Shown piece after piece: positions 1 to 9,155 of a stretch of 64,000 bases of DNA (the stretch's first letter is position 1; every line of letters starts with the position of its first letter). The stretch is taken from NCBI RefSeq assembly GCF_024806835.1, contig NZ_JANTYU010000004.1, positions 248,001 to 312,000 of the forward strand. The letters run 5' to 3'. A program made the translations under genes and the position numbers. This DNA is from Xanthomonas sp. 3793 (GTDB taxonomy: Bacteria; Pseudomonadota; Gammaproteobacteria; Xanthomonadales; Xanthomonadaceae). Below the pieces are notes generated by a model. The model had not been told where the DNA came from, did no database searches, and saw nothing but the letters and a program-made list of their open reading frames with translations.

Positions 1-1
1 G

Positions 2-469
2 CAGTTCAAGGCATTGTGCGAAAAGCAGCGCGTGGTCACCGACGCGGACCTGCAGGCATTGATGCAGGACGCCACCGTGCAGGAAGGCTACCGCCTGGCC
101 TCGATGACCATCAGCGATGTCGGCAGCCGTGCCAATGCGCTGGTGGAATTGTCCGACCCGGAAGGCAATCGCGTCGCCGAGACTGCGCAGGGCAACGGCC
201 CGGTCGATGCCTTGTTCGGTGCGCTGGCCTCGGCCACCGGCGTGAAGCTGGAGCTGGACAGCTACCAGGTACACAGCGTAGGCATCGGTGCGGACGCCCG
301 AGGCGAAGCCAGCCTGAGCGTGCGCCACGACGGCGTGGAGTACGAAGGCACCGGCACCAGCAAGGACATCATCGAAGCCAGCGCACTGGCGTGGCTGGAT
401 GTGGCCAACCGCCTGTTGCGTCAGCGCGAGCGCGGCGTGGTCGCCGGCAAGACGGCTGCGGTGGCGTAG
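2..469 (+). CDS. leuA: 2-isopropylmalate synthase, C-terminal part (leuA, partial)
   Basis: The reading frame is open from the left window edge, so the catalytic TIM barrel lies outside. The visible 155 residues are the C-terminal regulatory domain of 2-isopropylmalate synthase, which binds leucine and gives feedback inhibition of the first committed step of leucine synthesis (acetyl-CoA plus 2-oxoisovalerate). Family features seen are the [12 protein letters not shown] segment, the [10 protein letters not shown] stretch and the [17 protein letters not shown] end. It converges on leuB of the leuCDB operon, so the leucine genes form two opposed transcripts. A strong hairpin with a T-rich tail follows the stop codon. 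Identification is confident; only the 5' extent is unknown. Confidence 0.95.
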   Translation, partial: QFKALCEKQRVVTDADLQALMQDATVQEGYRLASMTISDVGSRANALVELSDPEGNRVAETAQGNGPVDALFGALASATGVKLELDSYQVHSVGIGADARGEASLSVRHDGVEYEGTGTSKDIIEASALAWLDVANRLLRQRERGVVAGKTAAVA

Positions 470-498
470 CGCTGTCATCTGCTAAACGATGTAAATCT

Positions 499-537
499 GA
501 CGGCCGGCGGAGTGATCTGCTGGCCGTCTTGGTTTTT
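499..537 (+). terminator. Intrinsic terminator after leuA
   Basis: Arms GACGGCC (499-505) and GGCCGTC (522-528) can pair, with further pairing inside, and are followed by TTGGTTTTT. The site lies 30 bases after the leuA stop codon. Confidence 0.75.
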
Positions 538-569
538 GGTGGTTGGTGATTTGAACGTTTTCTAAGAAT

Positions 570-611
570 GCATTGCTTGCCGATCAGCAGCCGCGAAGAG
601 TGGGAGCGCGG
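570..611 (+). repeat. 42-bp direct repeat, copy 1
   Basis: Identical over 42 bases to 947-988. It starts GCATTGCTTGCCGATC and ends GAGTGGGAGCGCGG. The copies begin 377 bases apart in the leuA/leuB spacer. Confidence 0.9.
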
Positions 612-679
612 CGCCACATCGACCAATCCCACGCACGACGTCTGCCGGTTTCGCGCAAACGCCTCGATCACTGAGGGCG

Positions 680-779
680 CTTGCACGCGTACCAGCGTGG
701 GACACGCCGCAAGTACGTCCCTGTAGGCTCTTACGCGGCATCCATGCCGCGTAAGGTCCCACGCCGGTACGCGCGCAAG
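680..779. repeat. Composite palindromic repeat A1
   Basis: A 100-bp inverted repeat. Outer arms CTTGCACGCGTACC (680-693) and GGTACGCGCGCAAG (766-779) enclose a core hairpin CTTACGCGGC/GCCGCGTAAG (730-755). The same core and the GGGACACGC...GTCCC framework recur near 1.0, 12.5, 34.6, 60.4 and 60.8 kb. Confidence 0.85.
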
Positions 780-946
780 CACCTCCGAATAGTGTTGGTG
801 GCTGAAGGAGAAGCGTTACTTGATTGATTGATCATGCTTTGGAGCGCGACCTTCGCTGGCGGAATCATGGCAAAGCAATAGACGAAAAACTGCATCGACT
901 ACCGACTACCGACTGCGGAATCTGCAAGCATCACGCCTACCAAAAG

Positions 947-988
947 GCATTGCTTGCCGATCAGCAGCCGCGAAGAGTGGGAGCGCGG
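947..988 (+). repeat. 42-bp direct repeat, copy 2
   Basis: Identical to 570-611. Its right end runs into composite element A2. Confidence 0.9.
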
Positions 989-1089
989 TGTCGCGTCCGG
1001 GGGCGGGACCGTGTGGCGGCATGGATGCCGCCACCGAGCCTCCACGGACGGATTCACGGCGTGTCCCGACACCGGATGCGGCACCGCGC
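983..1089. repeat. Composite palindromic repeat A2
   Basis: Outer arms GCGCGGTGTCGC (983-994) and GCGGCACCGCGC (1078-1089) pair with one mismatch. The core is GTGTGGCGGCATGGATGCCGCCAC-like (1011-1034), in the opposite orientation to A1. It shares the CCACGGACGGATTCACGGCG segment with the copy at 60410-60517. Confidence 0.8.
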
Positions 1090-1260
1090 TGCCGCCCCCC
1101 CCCATGCCTGCAAGTCCTGCGCACGACATCCGTAGGTTCATGCAGATGCTTTGGTTGACTGATGTGATCACGGATGAGGCAGACGCCAAACGAAAGTGGC
1201 CATCGTCTGAAGAACGATAGCCACCGGTAAAGCCACGACGCCTCGGGGAAGCGAGCGCTT

Positions 1261-2334
1261 TTACAGCGCGGCCACCACTGCATCACCCATTGCCACCGTA
1301 CCAACCTTGGTCGTGCCTTCCGACCAGATGTCGGCGGTGCGCAGGCCCTGGTCGAGTACCTTGCCGACCGCTTGCTCGATCGCATCCGCCGCAGCCGATT
1401 GCGCAAACGTATAGCGCAGCATCATTGCCACCGACAGGATGGTGGCCAGCGGATTGGCGATGCCCTTGCCTGCGATATCCGGCGCCGAGCCATGACATGG
1501 CTCGTACATGCCCTTGTTGTTGGCATCCAGCGAGGCCGACGGCAGCATGCCGATCGAGCCGGTGAGCATCGACGCCTGGTCGGACAGAATGTCGCCGAAC
1601 ATGTTGTCGGTCACGATCACATCGAACTGCTTGGGCGCGCGCACCAACTGCATCGCCGCGTTGTCCACGTACATATGCGACAACGCAATGTCCGGATAGT
1701 CCTTTGCCACCTCTTCGACGACTGCGCGCCACAGCTGGCTCGATGCTAGTACGTTGGCCTTGTCGACCGAGCACAGCTTCTTGCCGCGCAGGCGTGCCAT
1801 CTCGAAGCCGGCCTTGGCAATGCGGCGGATCTCGCTTTCACTGTATGGCAGCGTGTCGTAGGCCTGACGCTCGCCATTTTCCAGCGTGCGCGTGCCCCGC
1901 GGCTGACCGAAATAAATGCCGCCGGTGAGCTCGCGCAGGATCAATAGATCCAGCCCGGACACCACTTCAGGCTTGAGCGTGGAGGCATCGGCCAGCTGCG
2001 GATACAGCAGTGCCGGGCGCAGATTGGCGAACAACCCAAGCTGCGAGCGGATCTTGAGCAGGCCCCGCTCCGGGCGCAACGAAGGATCGATGGTGTCCCA
2101 TTGCGGCCCACCGACGGCGCCCAGCAGCACCGCGTCGGCAGCGCGCGCGCGCTCCAGCGTTTCGTCGGCCAGCGGGCTGCCGTACTTGTCGTAGGCCGCG
2201 CCACCCAGTTCGTCGTACACCAGGCTGAAACCCAAACCATGCTGCGCATCGATGCGCGCCAGCACCTTGACCGCTTCGGCCATGATCTCCGGGCCAATAC
2301 CGTCGCCGGGAAGAATCAGAATCTGCTTGCTCAT
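1261..2334 (-). CDS. leuB: 3-isopropylmalate dehydrogenase LeuB
   Basis: The cytoplasmic enzyme oxidises and decarboxylates 3-isopropylmalate to 2-oxoisocaproate with NAD+, the third step of leucine synthesis. The 357-residue product has the normal family length. It begins with the LPGDGIGPE nucleotide-binding start typical of isopropylmalate/isocitrate dehydrogenases. It carries [10 protein letters not shown], the metal/substrate-binding VDNAAMQLV and [12 protein letters not shown] segments, and [18 protein letters not shown] near the C terminus. It is the last gene of the leuC-leuD-leuB operon and lies 80 bp after leuD. The ATG at 2332-2334 is the only sensible start. Confidence 0.97.
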   Translation of the reverse strand: MSKQILILPGDGIGPEIMAEAVKVLARIDAQHGLGFSLVYDELGGAAYDKYGSPLADETLERARAADAVLLGAVGGPQWDTIDPSLRPERGLLKIRSQLGLFANLRPALLYPQLADASTLKPEVVSGLDLLILRELTGGIYFGQPRGTRTLENGERQAYDTLPYSESEIRRIAKAGFEMARLRGKKLCSVDKANVLASSQLWRAVVEEVAKDYPDIALSHMYVDNAAMQLVRAPKQFDVIVTDNMFGDILSDQASMLTGSIGMLPSASLDANNKGMYEPCHGSAPDIAGKGIANPLATILSVAMMLRYTFAQSAAADAIEQAVGKVLDQGLRTADIWSEGTTKVGTVAMGDAVVAAL

Positions 2335-2414
2335 GCAATCCTCGTGGAATGACGCAACAGCGCCAGTTAGTTCAATGTGCCGCGGCGATCACCGCGCAAA
2401 CGTCACTGCACAAC

Positions 2415-3062
2415 TCACTGCAGCGCGCCGAACAGCCACGGCTGGCGAGCGCGATGGTCTTGCTCGAAGCGGCCGATCGCATCGGCGTCCTGCAGGGTCA
2501 GGCCGATGTCGTCCAGCCCGTTGAGCAGGCAGTGCTTGCGGAATGCATCGATGTCGAAGCCGTATTCCACGCCATCGGGGCGGCGCACGCGCTGTGCGGC
2601 CAGATCCACAGTGAGTTGATAGCCTTCGGTGGCCAGGCATTGCTCGAACAAGGCGTCCACTTCCGCTTCGGCCAGCACGATCGGCAGCAGGCCGTTCTTG
2701 AAGCTGTTGTTGAAGAAGATGTCGGCAAAGCTCGGCGCGATCACCGTGCGGAAGCCGTATTCGTCCAGCGCCCACGGCGCGTGCTCGCGCGAGGAACCGC
2801 AGCCGAAGTTCTCGCGCGCCAGCAGCACGCTGGCGCCCTGATAGCGCGGGAAATTGAGCACGAACTCCGGATTGAGCGGGCGCTGGCTGTTGTCGCGGCC
2901 GGGCTCGCCGATGTCCAGATAGCGCCATTCGTCGAACAGGTTCGGCCCGAAACCGGTGCGCTTGATCGACTTGAGGAATTGCTTGGGAATGATCTGGTCG
3001 GTATCGACATTGGCGCGATCCAGCGGCGCCACCAGTCCGGTGTGTTGGGTGAAAGGGGTCAT
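2415..3062 (-). CDS. leuD: 3-isopropylmalate dehydratase small subunit LeuD
   Basis: This is the swivel-domain subunit that pairs with LeuC to isomerise 2- to 3-isopropylmalate. The start at 3062 gives 215 residues beginning [20 protein letters not shown], the expected N terminus, with [13 protein letters not shown] and the [13 protein letters not shown] signature ([14 protein letters not shown]). The open frame runs further upstream, but those codons come from a GGGATT-type palindrome between leuC and leuD and are not homologous. No Shine-Dalgarno sequence precedes the ATG. The leader is C-rich (CGGCCTCTCCCA) and abuts the repeat, so translation may depend on coupling to leuC. Confidence 0.95.
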   Translation of the reverse strand: MTPFTQHTGLVAPLDRANVDTDQIIPKQFLKSIKRTGFGPNLFDEWRYLDIGEPGRDNSQRPLNPEFVLNFPRYQGASVLLARENFGCGSSREHAPWALDEYGFRTVIAPSFADIFFNNSFKNGLLPIVLAEAEVDALFEQCLATEGYQLTVDLAAQRVRRPDGVEYGFDIDAFRKHCLLNGLDDIGLTLQDADAIGRFEQDHRARQPWLFGALQ

Positions 3063-3073
3063 TGGGAGAGGCC

Positions 3074-3162
3074 GGGATTGGGGATTGGGGATTGGGGATT
3101 CGAAAAAGCTGGAATGCGCAGACCCGTCTTTACGAATCCCGAATCCCCACTCCCGAATCCCC
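3074..3162. repeat. GGGATT/AATCCC palindrome B1 (leuC-leuD junction)
   Basis: The left arm at 3074-3102 holds four GGGATT units ending in ATTCG. The right arm at 3133-3162 holds CGAATCCC units. The loop is about 30 bases. Related copies lie at 42101-42224, 45084-45188 and, as a half element, 47378-47407. The right arm is read through as the last codons of leuC. Confidence 0.85.
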
Positions 3163-4578
3163 GAGTTCACGCACATCAACAAAATGCCCGCTGACCGCCG
3201 CCGCTGCGGCCATCGCCGGGCTGACCAGATGGGTGCGGCCACCGGCGCCCTGGCGGCCTTCGAAGTTGCGGTTGGAGGTGGAGGCACAATGTTCGCCGCT
3301 GCCCAGCTTGTCCGGGTTCATCGCCAGACACATCGAGCAACCCGGCTCGCGCCATTCGAAACCGGCGTCCAGAAACACCTTGTCCAGGCCTTCGGCCTCG
3401 GCCTGCGCTTTCACCAGACCGGAGCCCGGCACTACCAGCGCCTGCTTGATGGTGGAGGCGACCTTACGGCCCTTCGCAACCGCAGCGGCCGCGCGTAGAT
3501 CTTCGATGCGCGAGTTGGTGCACGAGCCGATGAACACGCGGTCCAGGCGGATCTCGGTGATCGGCTGATTGGCCTTCAGCCCCATGTACTTCAGCGCGCG
3601 CTCGATCGAGTCGCGCTTGGTCGGATCCTGTTCGGTTGCCGGGTCCGGCACCTGCTGATCCACCGCCAGCACCATTTCCGGCGAGGTGCCCCAGCTCACT
3701 TGTGGCTTGATGTCCTCGGCACGCAGTTCCACCACGGTGTCGAAGTGCGCGCCCGGGTCGGAGACCAGCGTCTTCCACAGCGCCACGGCAGCGTCCCAAT
3801 CCGCCCCCTTGGGCGCGAATGGGCGGCCTTGGACGTACGCGATGGTCTTGTCGTCCACTGCCACCATGCCCACGCGCGCACCGGCTTCGATGGACATGTT
3901 GCAGATGGTCATGCGCCCTTCCATCGACAGCGCGGCAATCGCGCTGCCGGCAAATTCCAGCGCATGCCCGTTGCCGCCAGCGGTGCCGATCCTGCCGATT
4001 ACCGCCAGCACGATGTCCTTGGCACTCACGCCAAACGGCAACGTGCCGTCGACACGCACCTGCATGTTCTTCATCTTCTTGGCGATCAGGCACTGCGTGG
4101 CCAGCACATGCTCGACCTCGGAGGTGCCGATGCCGTGCGCCAGCGCGCCGAACGCGCCATGCGTGGAGGTGTGCGAATCGCCGCAGACCACGGTCATGCC
4201 CGGCAGGGTGGCGCCCTGCTCGGGGCCGACCACATGCACGATGCCCTGGCGCGCGTCGTTCATCTTGAACTCGAGGATGCCGAAGTCGTCGCAGTTCTCG
4301 TCCAGGGTCTGCACCTGCAGGCGCGAGACTTCGTCGGCGATCGACTCCAGCCCGCCCTGGCGCTCGGCACGCGTGGTCGGCACGTTGTGGTCGGGCGTGG
4401 CGATGTTGGCATCGATGCGCCACGGCTTGCGCCCGGCCAGGCGCAGGCCTTCGAACGCCTGCGGCGAGGTCACTTCATGCAGGATGTGGCGGTCGATGTA
4501 GATCAGCGACGAACCATCGTCGCGGCGCGTGACCTCGTGCAGGTCCCACAGCTTGTCGTACAGCGTCTTGGCAGTCAT
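3130..4578 (-). CDS. leuC: 3-isopropylmalate dehydratase large subunit LeuC
   Basis: An aconitase-family [4Fe-4S] enzyme subunit for the second step of leucine synthesis. The start at 4578 ([16 protein letters not shown]) gives 482 residues. Cluster-binding cysteines are seen in [11 protein letters not shown] and in GCSMCLAMN, and [17 protein letters not shown] is the expected active-site segment. The family core ends around [10 protein letters not shown]. The extra residues [10 protein letters not shown] are encoded by the right arm of palindrome B1, so the original stop codon appears to have been replaced by read-through into the repeat. First gene of leuCDB, divergent from a LysR regulator. 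Confidence 0.96.
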   Translation of the reverse strand: MTAKTLYDKLWDLHEVTRRDDGSSLIYIDRHILHEVTSPQAFEGLRLAGRKPWRIDANIATPDHNVPTTRAERQGGLESIADEVSRLQVQTLDENCDDFGILEFKMNDARQGIVHVVGPEQGATLPGMTVVCGDSHTSTHGAFGALAHGIGTSEVEHVLATQCLIAKKMKNMQVRVDGTLPFGVSAKDIVLAVIGRIGTAGGNGHALEFAGSAIAALSMEGRMTICNMSIEAGARVGMVAVDDKTIAYVQGRPFAPKGADWDAAVALWKTLVSDPGAHFDTVVELRAEDIKPQVSWGTSPEMVLAVDQQVPDPATEQDPTKRDSIERALKYMGLKANQPITEIRLDRVFIGSCTNSRIEDLRAAAAVAKGRKVASTIKQALVVPGSGLVKAQAEAEGLDKVFLDAGFEWREPGCSMCLAMNPDKLGSGEHCASTSNRNFEGRQGAGGRTHLVSPAMAAAAAVSGHFVDVRELGDSGVGIRDS

Positions 4579-4663
4579 TGCGGCGATCCGGTTGGCGGAT
4601 GGTGGGAGCCCCACCTGGCTGCATTCGATGCTAGGAGCTTGAATTGGATAACGCAAATTCATA

Positions 4664-4678
4664 TTGTTTATTCAACAA
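4664..4678. promoter_or_regulatory. Probable LysR-type operator (TTGTT-N5-AACAA)
   Basis: Perfect 5-bp arms TTGTT and AACAA surround TATTC, giving the T-N11-A geometry of LysR-type sites. It lies between the divergent leuC (4578) and LysR gene (4697). A second dyad GAATT-N10-AATTC is at 4641-4660. Binding is inferred from position and symmetry only. Confidence 0.5.
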
Positions 4679-4696
4679 ATGAATTTCAGGAATGGC

Positions 4697-5575
4697 ATGG
4701 ATCTGGCGAGCCTCAGCGCCTTCGTGGCGATCGCCGACAGCGGCAGCTTTTCGGCGGCCGGTGAGGCGCTGCATCTGACCCAACCGGCAGTAAGCAAGCG
4801 TATTGCCTTGCTGGAGGGGCAACTATCCGCGCGGCTGTTCGATCGCCTGGGCCGCCAGGTGGTGCTGACCGAGGCCGGCCAGGCCTTGTTGCCGCGCGCC
4901 CAACGCATCCTTGCCGAGCTGGAAGACACGCGCCGCGTGCTGGAACACCTGGGCGCTTCGGTCGGCGGGCGCCTGAGCCTGGCCACCAGCCACCACGTTG
5001 GGCTGCATCGGCTGCCGGCGTTGCTGCGCCGCTTTGCCGCGCAACATCCGCAGGCCGCGCTGGATATCCAGTTTCTGGACTCGGAACTGGCCTATGCGGC
5101 GGTGCTGCGTGGCGAGGTGGAACTGGCGGTGACCACGCTGGCACCGGAGACGCGTGCGCCGCTGCGCGCGCAGCCGATCTGGCACGACCGCCTGCAGTTC
5201 GTGGTGGCGCCGGATCATCCGTTGGCCGCCCTGCGTGAGGTGGCGCTGGACGATGTGGTGGCGCATCCGGCGGTGCTGCCGGACCCGGGCACCTTCACCC
5301 ACCGCATCGTGGCCGGGCTGTTCGCCGAGCGTGGCCTGGTGCCGCATCTGCGCATGACCACCAACTACCTGGAGACGATCAAGATGCTGGTGTCGGTGGG
5401 GCTGGCCTGGAGCGTGCTGCCGGAGCGCATGATCGACCATCAGATCGTGGCGCTGCCGCTGGCCGATGTAGCGCTATCGCGCGAGTTGGGATGCGTGACG
5501 CATGGCGGGCGCACCTTGTCGCGTGCCGCGCAAGCCTTCGTTGCGTTGTTGCATGCGCAGCAAGAACAGCCCTAG
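4697..5575 (+). CDS. LysR-family transcriptional regulator, divergent from leuCDB
   Basis: A 292-residue LysR-type regulator. The N-terminal winged HTH spans about residues 1-60 (LSAFVAIADSGSFSAAGEAL, HLTQPAVSKRIALLE, LFDRLGRQVVLTEAG). The rest is a substrate-binding-like effector domain. I chose ATG 4697 because AGGA lies 6-7 bases upstream and the family normally starts MDLxxLxxF. ATG 4679 and a TTG at 4664 are in-frame alternatives. Divergent placement 118 bp from leuC and a T-N11-A palindrome in the gap suggest it controls leuCDB, with a leucine-pathway intermediate as possible effector. That is inference. Confidence 0.92.
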   Translation: MDLASLSAFVAIADSGSFSAAGEALHLTQPAVSKRIALLEGQLSARLFDRLGRQVVLTEAGQALLPRAQRILAELEDTRRVLEHLGASVGGRLSLATSHHVGLHRLPALLRRFAAQHPQAALDIQFLDSELAYAAVLRGEVELAVTTLAPETRAPLRAQPIWHDRLQFVVAPDHPLAALREVALDDVVAHPAVLPDPGTFTHRIVAGLFAERGLVPHLRMTTNYLETIKMLVSVGLAWSVLPERMIDHQIVALPLADVALSRELGCVTHGGRTLSRAAQAFVALLHAQQEQP

Positions 5576-5768
5576 CGAGCCTGCGAACAACTCATGGCCC
5601 CTTGAGAGAGCTTGCCATCTGGCCTAATCGCGACAATCGTCATTGATGAAAAAATCAAACACTTGCGAGCGACCCGGCCTGTCTTGGACGTCGATCGGCA
5701 GGCTATGAACGGTTTGTTCAGAGCTTCCCTGGAGCGTCCAAGACAACCTCAGATTCGTTTTTTGCAGC

Positions 5769-6113
5769 TCAGTCGTTGCGCGGCAATAGCCCGGCCTTTT
5801 GGTACCACCGCACACAAGCACTTTGCAAGGCGGCAAGAGCAATGCATACCACAACACCTAGCGCGCCATGCCAGAAAAGCATGCCAACGCAGAGCGGAAT
5901 CACGCCGAACCAGCAACAGAGCTTGTAAGGCAGTGGCAACAACCTGTAACGCTCGGCCTTGTCCGGGCTACGGCGAAAATCCATCTCGTTGATCGCTGCG
6001 TTTAGCCCAAGCAGTGCAAGGTAAGCAAGCAACACCCATATCAGCAACATAAGCACCCGCGCCCCACGATTCGATACAACAACACGTGCTTGAAATACGC
6101 CCACCTGCGTCAC
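5769..6113 (-). CDS. Small hypothetical membrane protein
   Basis: I do not recognise the family. The 114-residue frame has two or three hydrophobic segments: VLMLLIWVLLAYLALLGL, CCWFGVIPLCVGMLFW and the following ALGVVVCIALAAL. A charged loop, INEMDFRRSPDKAERY, sits between the first two. This patterned hydrophobicity argues that the frame is real. The start is uncertain: GTG 6113 or ATG 6050 (MLLIW) both fit and neither has a clear ribosome-binding site. It lies just downstream of the propeller/GGDEF gene on the same strand. Base composition is less GC-rich than its neighbours. Confidence 0.5.
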   Translation of the reverse strand: MTQVGVFQARVVVSNRGARVLMLLIWVLLAYLALLGLNAAINEMDFRRSPDKAERYRLLPLPYKLCCWFGVIPLCVGMLFWHGALGVVVCIALAALQSACVRWYQKAGLLPRND

Positions 6114-6152
6114 TTATCGCGTCTGCACGGCACCAGCGCGTCGTCGCACCCC

Positions 6153-9100
6153 TTACGGCCCCACCAACCGATCGCGCCCCTGCCGCTTGGCCTGATACAG
6201 GCGGCGATCTGCCAACGCGAGCAGTTCGCGCCGGGTTGGCGCCTCATCGCTCATCGCCATGCCCATGCTGGCGGTGCACCGCACCGTGATGCCGTGCGCA
6301 TCGACGTCGATCGTCGCCAGCCGTTGTCGCATGCATTCGAACAGCGCGCGCGCCTGTTCGGCATCCAGTCCGGTGGCGGCCAGCAGAAACTCTTCGCCGC
6401 CATGGCGCGCAGCGAAACACTGCGCCCGATCCTGGTCGCTCAACGCCTCGCCCAGCGCGCTCAATACCGCATCGCCGACGTCGTGACCGTATTGGTCGTT
6501 GATGTGTTTGAAGTGGTCGATATCCATCAATGCCAGCGCCAGCGCGGGACCACCGCCACGCGCCGCGTCGAACCACTGTTGCAGCACGCGCTCGGCTTCG
6601 CGCCGGTTGGGCAATGCGGTCAGCACATCGTGGCTGGCGCGGTATTCCAGCTGGCGCATCAACGCTTCGCGCTCCTGGCTGGCCTGCTGCAGGGCGAGGT
6701 TCTTGTCGCTGAGTTCGCGGGTGCGCCGGTCGATCACGGTATTGAGTTGGCGCTGACGGCGCCGGTAGCTGGCCGTGCGCCACAGGTAAAACCCGTAGAT
6801 CAGGCTGGCCAGCGCAAGGATGCCCAATGCGATCACTTCGCTACGGCGCCACCAGGGCGGCGCCAGTGCGATGGCCAGACTGGATTCTCCCAGCAGCGCG
6901 GTCTGACGCCAGTCCACCGGCAGCGACATCGCCTGCACGCGGAAGCGAAAACGGCCCGGCGGCAGGTTGGTGTACACCGCTTCGGTCGCGTTGTCGGCAT
7001 CCACCCACTCCGGGTCGAAACCTTCCAGGCGATAGCGGTAACGCACCTTGTCCGGCCCACGAAAATTCAGTCCGGCATAGGTGATTGCGATACGGCGGGT
7101 CTCGGCGCCGAGCTGATGCGGGCCGCTCAACGGCTGCACCATGCCGTCGACCAGCAAGCGCTCGAACACGATCGGCACGCGATGGCCTTGCAAGGTGCCG
7201 ACACGCGCCGGATCGATCACGCCCAGCCCGGCCGAGGTGGGAAACAACAACTGCCCGGACTGCGTCAGCCAGCCGGCCGGCGCGCTGCTGCCGTTGCCCT
7301 GATTACTGGGCATGCCGTCGCTGCGGTCCACCACTTCCACACTCAATTGTTCGCGGGTACCGGCATCGATCTGGTCGAAGTTGTTGCGCGCGATGCGGAA
7401 GACGCCGTGGTTGCTGGACAGCCATAAATAGCCGCGGCCGTCGTCGATCACGCGGAACACCTTGTCGCGCGGCAGTCCAACGCGGTGGTCGTAGACGCGA
7501 AAATGGTCGCCCTGCAGGCGCAACAGGCCGCGATCGCTGGCGATCCATAGATCGCCGCCGGCATCGCGCAAAAAGTCGAAGGCGTTCTGCCCAGGGAAGT
7601 CCTGTTCGCCCAGCCAGGCGCGCGTGCTGCCGCCCGGCGACAGCCCGGTCATGCCGCGATCGGTGCCGATCCAGAGGATGCCCTGCGTGTCGCGATACAG
7701 CGCCTGCACCGAGCCGTCGGGCACGCCATCGGCCGCGGTGTAGCGGCGGACCTTGCCTTGCCGCCAGTGCGCCAGCCCACCGGTGGTGCCGATCCACAGA
7801 TCGTCGCCATCGGGCAACACCGCGCGCACCGACAGCGACGGCAGTCCATCGCCCGCACCGATGCGCATCAGCACCTTGCCCTGCGCATCCAGCCGCAGCA
7901 CGCCCTGACTGTAGGTGCCGGCCCAGACCCCGCCATCGCCGGCATCGGCCAGCGACAACACCGACTGCTCCAGCACGCGACCGCCTTGGGCCGGCGACAG
8001 CGCGATGCGATCGATCTGATCGTCGCGCCAGCGGTCCAGGCCCACCGCGCTGCCCACCCACACGGTGCCATTGCCGGTCTGCAACACGGTGCGCACGTAA
8101 TCGGAGGCCAGGCCGTCGTCATGGGTCACGCCGTGCGCGGCGCCTTCGGCAATCCGGAACAGGCCGTGCGTGCTGCCGACCCAGATCAGGCCTTCGGCAT
8201 CTTCCAGCAACGCGGGGCTGGCGACGCCGGTGATCGAAATCTGCTCGTCCGGCACACCAGCCCCGCCATGCACCACCAAGGTCCCGCTGGGCATGCTCAT
8301 CCACAGATGCCCGCTCCGATCCAGCAACAGGGCATCCACGCGCTGCCCCTGGCGAAACCGCTGCAGCCCGCCGCCGCGACTCCACCACCACACGCCGTCA
8401 TCGCCGGCGACCAGCAGGCCGCCCTGGCGATCGCTGGCAAGCCGACGCACTGGCGTTGCCTGCATGCCATGCGTCCTGCCCCAGGGCTCGGCAGCGCTGC
8501 CATTGCCGGGCAGGCGATACAACCCGACCTCGGTGCCCACCCACAGATCGCCGTGGTCGTCGGCCGACAACGCAGTGATGCGCGCGCGCGGCAGGTCCGT
8601 CTGGCGCCCCACATCGACCAGGCGCCCATCGGCCTCGATCCGGTATAGCGTCTGCGGCGTCCCCACCCACAACGCTCCGTCTGCCCGGCGCAACAACGCG
8701 CTGACCGCCAGATGCCGCGCCGTCGCGTCGCCCAGCTGTTGCCAGTGGCCATCCTGATAGTGATAGACCCCGTCGAATGCGGTGCCGAACAACATGCCGC
8801 CGGTGCTGTCGCGCACCACCACGAACACGCCTCCCAGTTCGGCACCCGGTGTGTTCTGGCGGTCGTACACGGTGAAATCGCGGCCGTTGAAGCGCGCCAC
8901 GCCTTCCCAGGTGCCCAGCCAGATCAGTCCGTCTTCGCCCTGGGCCACGGCGTGCACCAGGTTATGCGGCAGGCCGTCGTCCATGTTCCAGCGCGTGACC
9001 GTGTGATATGCGGTGTGATCGAGCGCCTGCGCGCCAGCCGCGGGCATGCCGCACATCCCGCAGCACAGCCCGAACCACAGCCACACCAAGGCCGCCCGCA

Positions 9101-9155
9101 GCACGCGCGTGCTGCGAACGCGGCTTGCATGCGTCTGCGCCCCGACCCTGTCCAC
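6153..9155 (-). CDS. Periplasmic beta-propeller sensor with Y_Y_Y domain and GGDEF diguanylate cyclase
   Basis: A 1000-residue membrane protein. A signal segment (ALVWLWFGLCCGMCGMPAAG) is followed by about 650 residues of two-component-regulator propeller repeats (recurring IWLGT, LWVGT, LWIGT). A Y_Y_Y domain then ends in YTNLPPGRFRFRVQA. One transmembrane helix near residues 755-775 and a short coiled coil lead into a cytosolic GGDEF domain. The active-site loop is GGEEF (919-923), a competent variant, so it should make cyclic-di-GMP in response to a periplasmic ligand. The I-site RxxD expected five residues upstream reads RAQC, so product inhibition is probably absent. The ligand is unknown. 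Confidence 0.9.
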   Translation of the reverse strand: MDRVGAQTHASRVRSTRVLRAALVWLWFGLCCGMCGMPAAGAQALDHTAYHTVTRWNMDDGLPHNLVHAVAQGEDGLIWLGTWEGVARFNGRDFTVYDRQNTPGAELGGVFVVVRDSTGGMLFGTAFDGVYHYQDGHWQQLGDATARHLAVSALLRRADGALWVGTPQTLYRIEADGRLVDVGRQTDLPRARITALSADDHGDLWVGTEVGLYRLPGNGSAAEPWGRTHGMQATPVRRLASDRQGGLLVAGDDGVWWWSRGGGLQRFRQGQRVDALLLDRSGHLWMSMPSGTLVVHGGAGVPDEQISITGVASPALLEDAEGLIWVGSTHGLFRIAEGAAHGVTHDDGLASDYVRTVLQTGNGTVWVGSAVGLDRWRDDQIDRIALSPAQGGRVLEQSVLSLADAGDGGVWAGTYSQGVLRLDAQGKVLMRIGAGDGLPSLSVRAVLPDGDDLWIGTTGGLAHWRQGKVRRYTAADGVPDGSVQALYRDTQGILWIGTDRGMTGLSPGGSTRAWLGEQDFPGQNAFDFLRDAGGDLWIASDRGLLRLQGDHFRVYDHRVGLPRDKVFRVIDDGRGYLWLSSNHGVFRIARNNFDQIDAGTREQLSVEVVDRSDGMPSNQGNGSSAPAGWLTQSGQLLFPTSAGLGVIDPARVGTLQGHRVPIVFERLLVDGMVQPLSGPHQLGAETRRIAITYAGLNFRGPDKVRYRYRLEGFDPEWVDADNATEAVYTNLPPGRFRFRVQAMSLPVDWRQTALLGESSLAIALAPPWWRRSEVIALGILALASLIYGFYLWRTASYRRRQRQLNTVIDRRTRELSDKNLALQQASQEREALMRQLEYRASHDVLTALPNRREAERVLQQWFDAARGGGPALALALMDIDHFKHINDQYGHDVGDAVLSALGEALSDQDRAQCFAARHGGEEFLLAATGLDAEQARALFECMRQRLATIDVDAHGITVRCTASMGMAMSDEAPTRRELLALADRRLYQAKRQGRDRLVGP

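Larger units (their letters stand above)
538..1260. other. Gene-free, repeat-filled leuA/leuB convergent spacer
   Basis: No open frame here has coding character. The spacer holds a 42-bp direct repeat present twice and two palindromic elements of the dispersed composite family (680-779 and 983-1089), listed separately. The leuB stop codon begins at 1261. Confidence 0.7.

Noticed and set aside
562..1406. Several short frames in the leuA/leuB spacer
   Set aside because: They are translations of the direct and palindromic repeats, with no conserved composition or ribosome-binding sites.
5612..5992. 126-codon plus-strand frame downstream of the LysR gene
   Set aside because: The opposite strand gives a patterned membrane protein. 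This frame has no hydrophobic or domain pattern.
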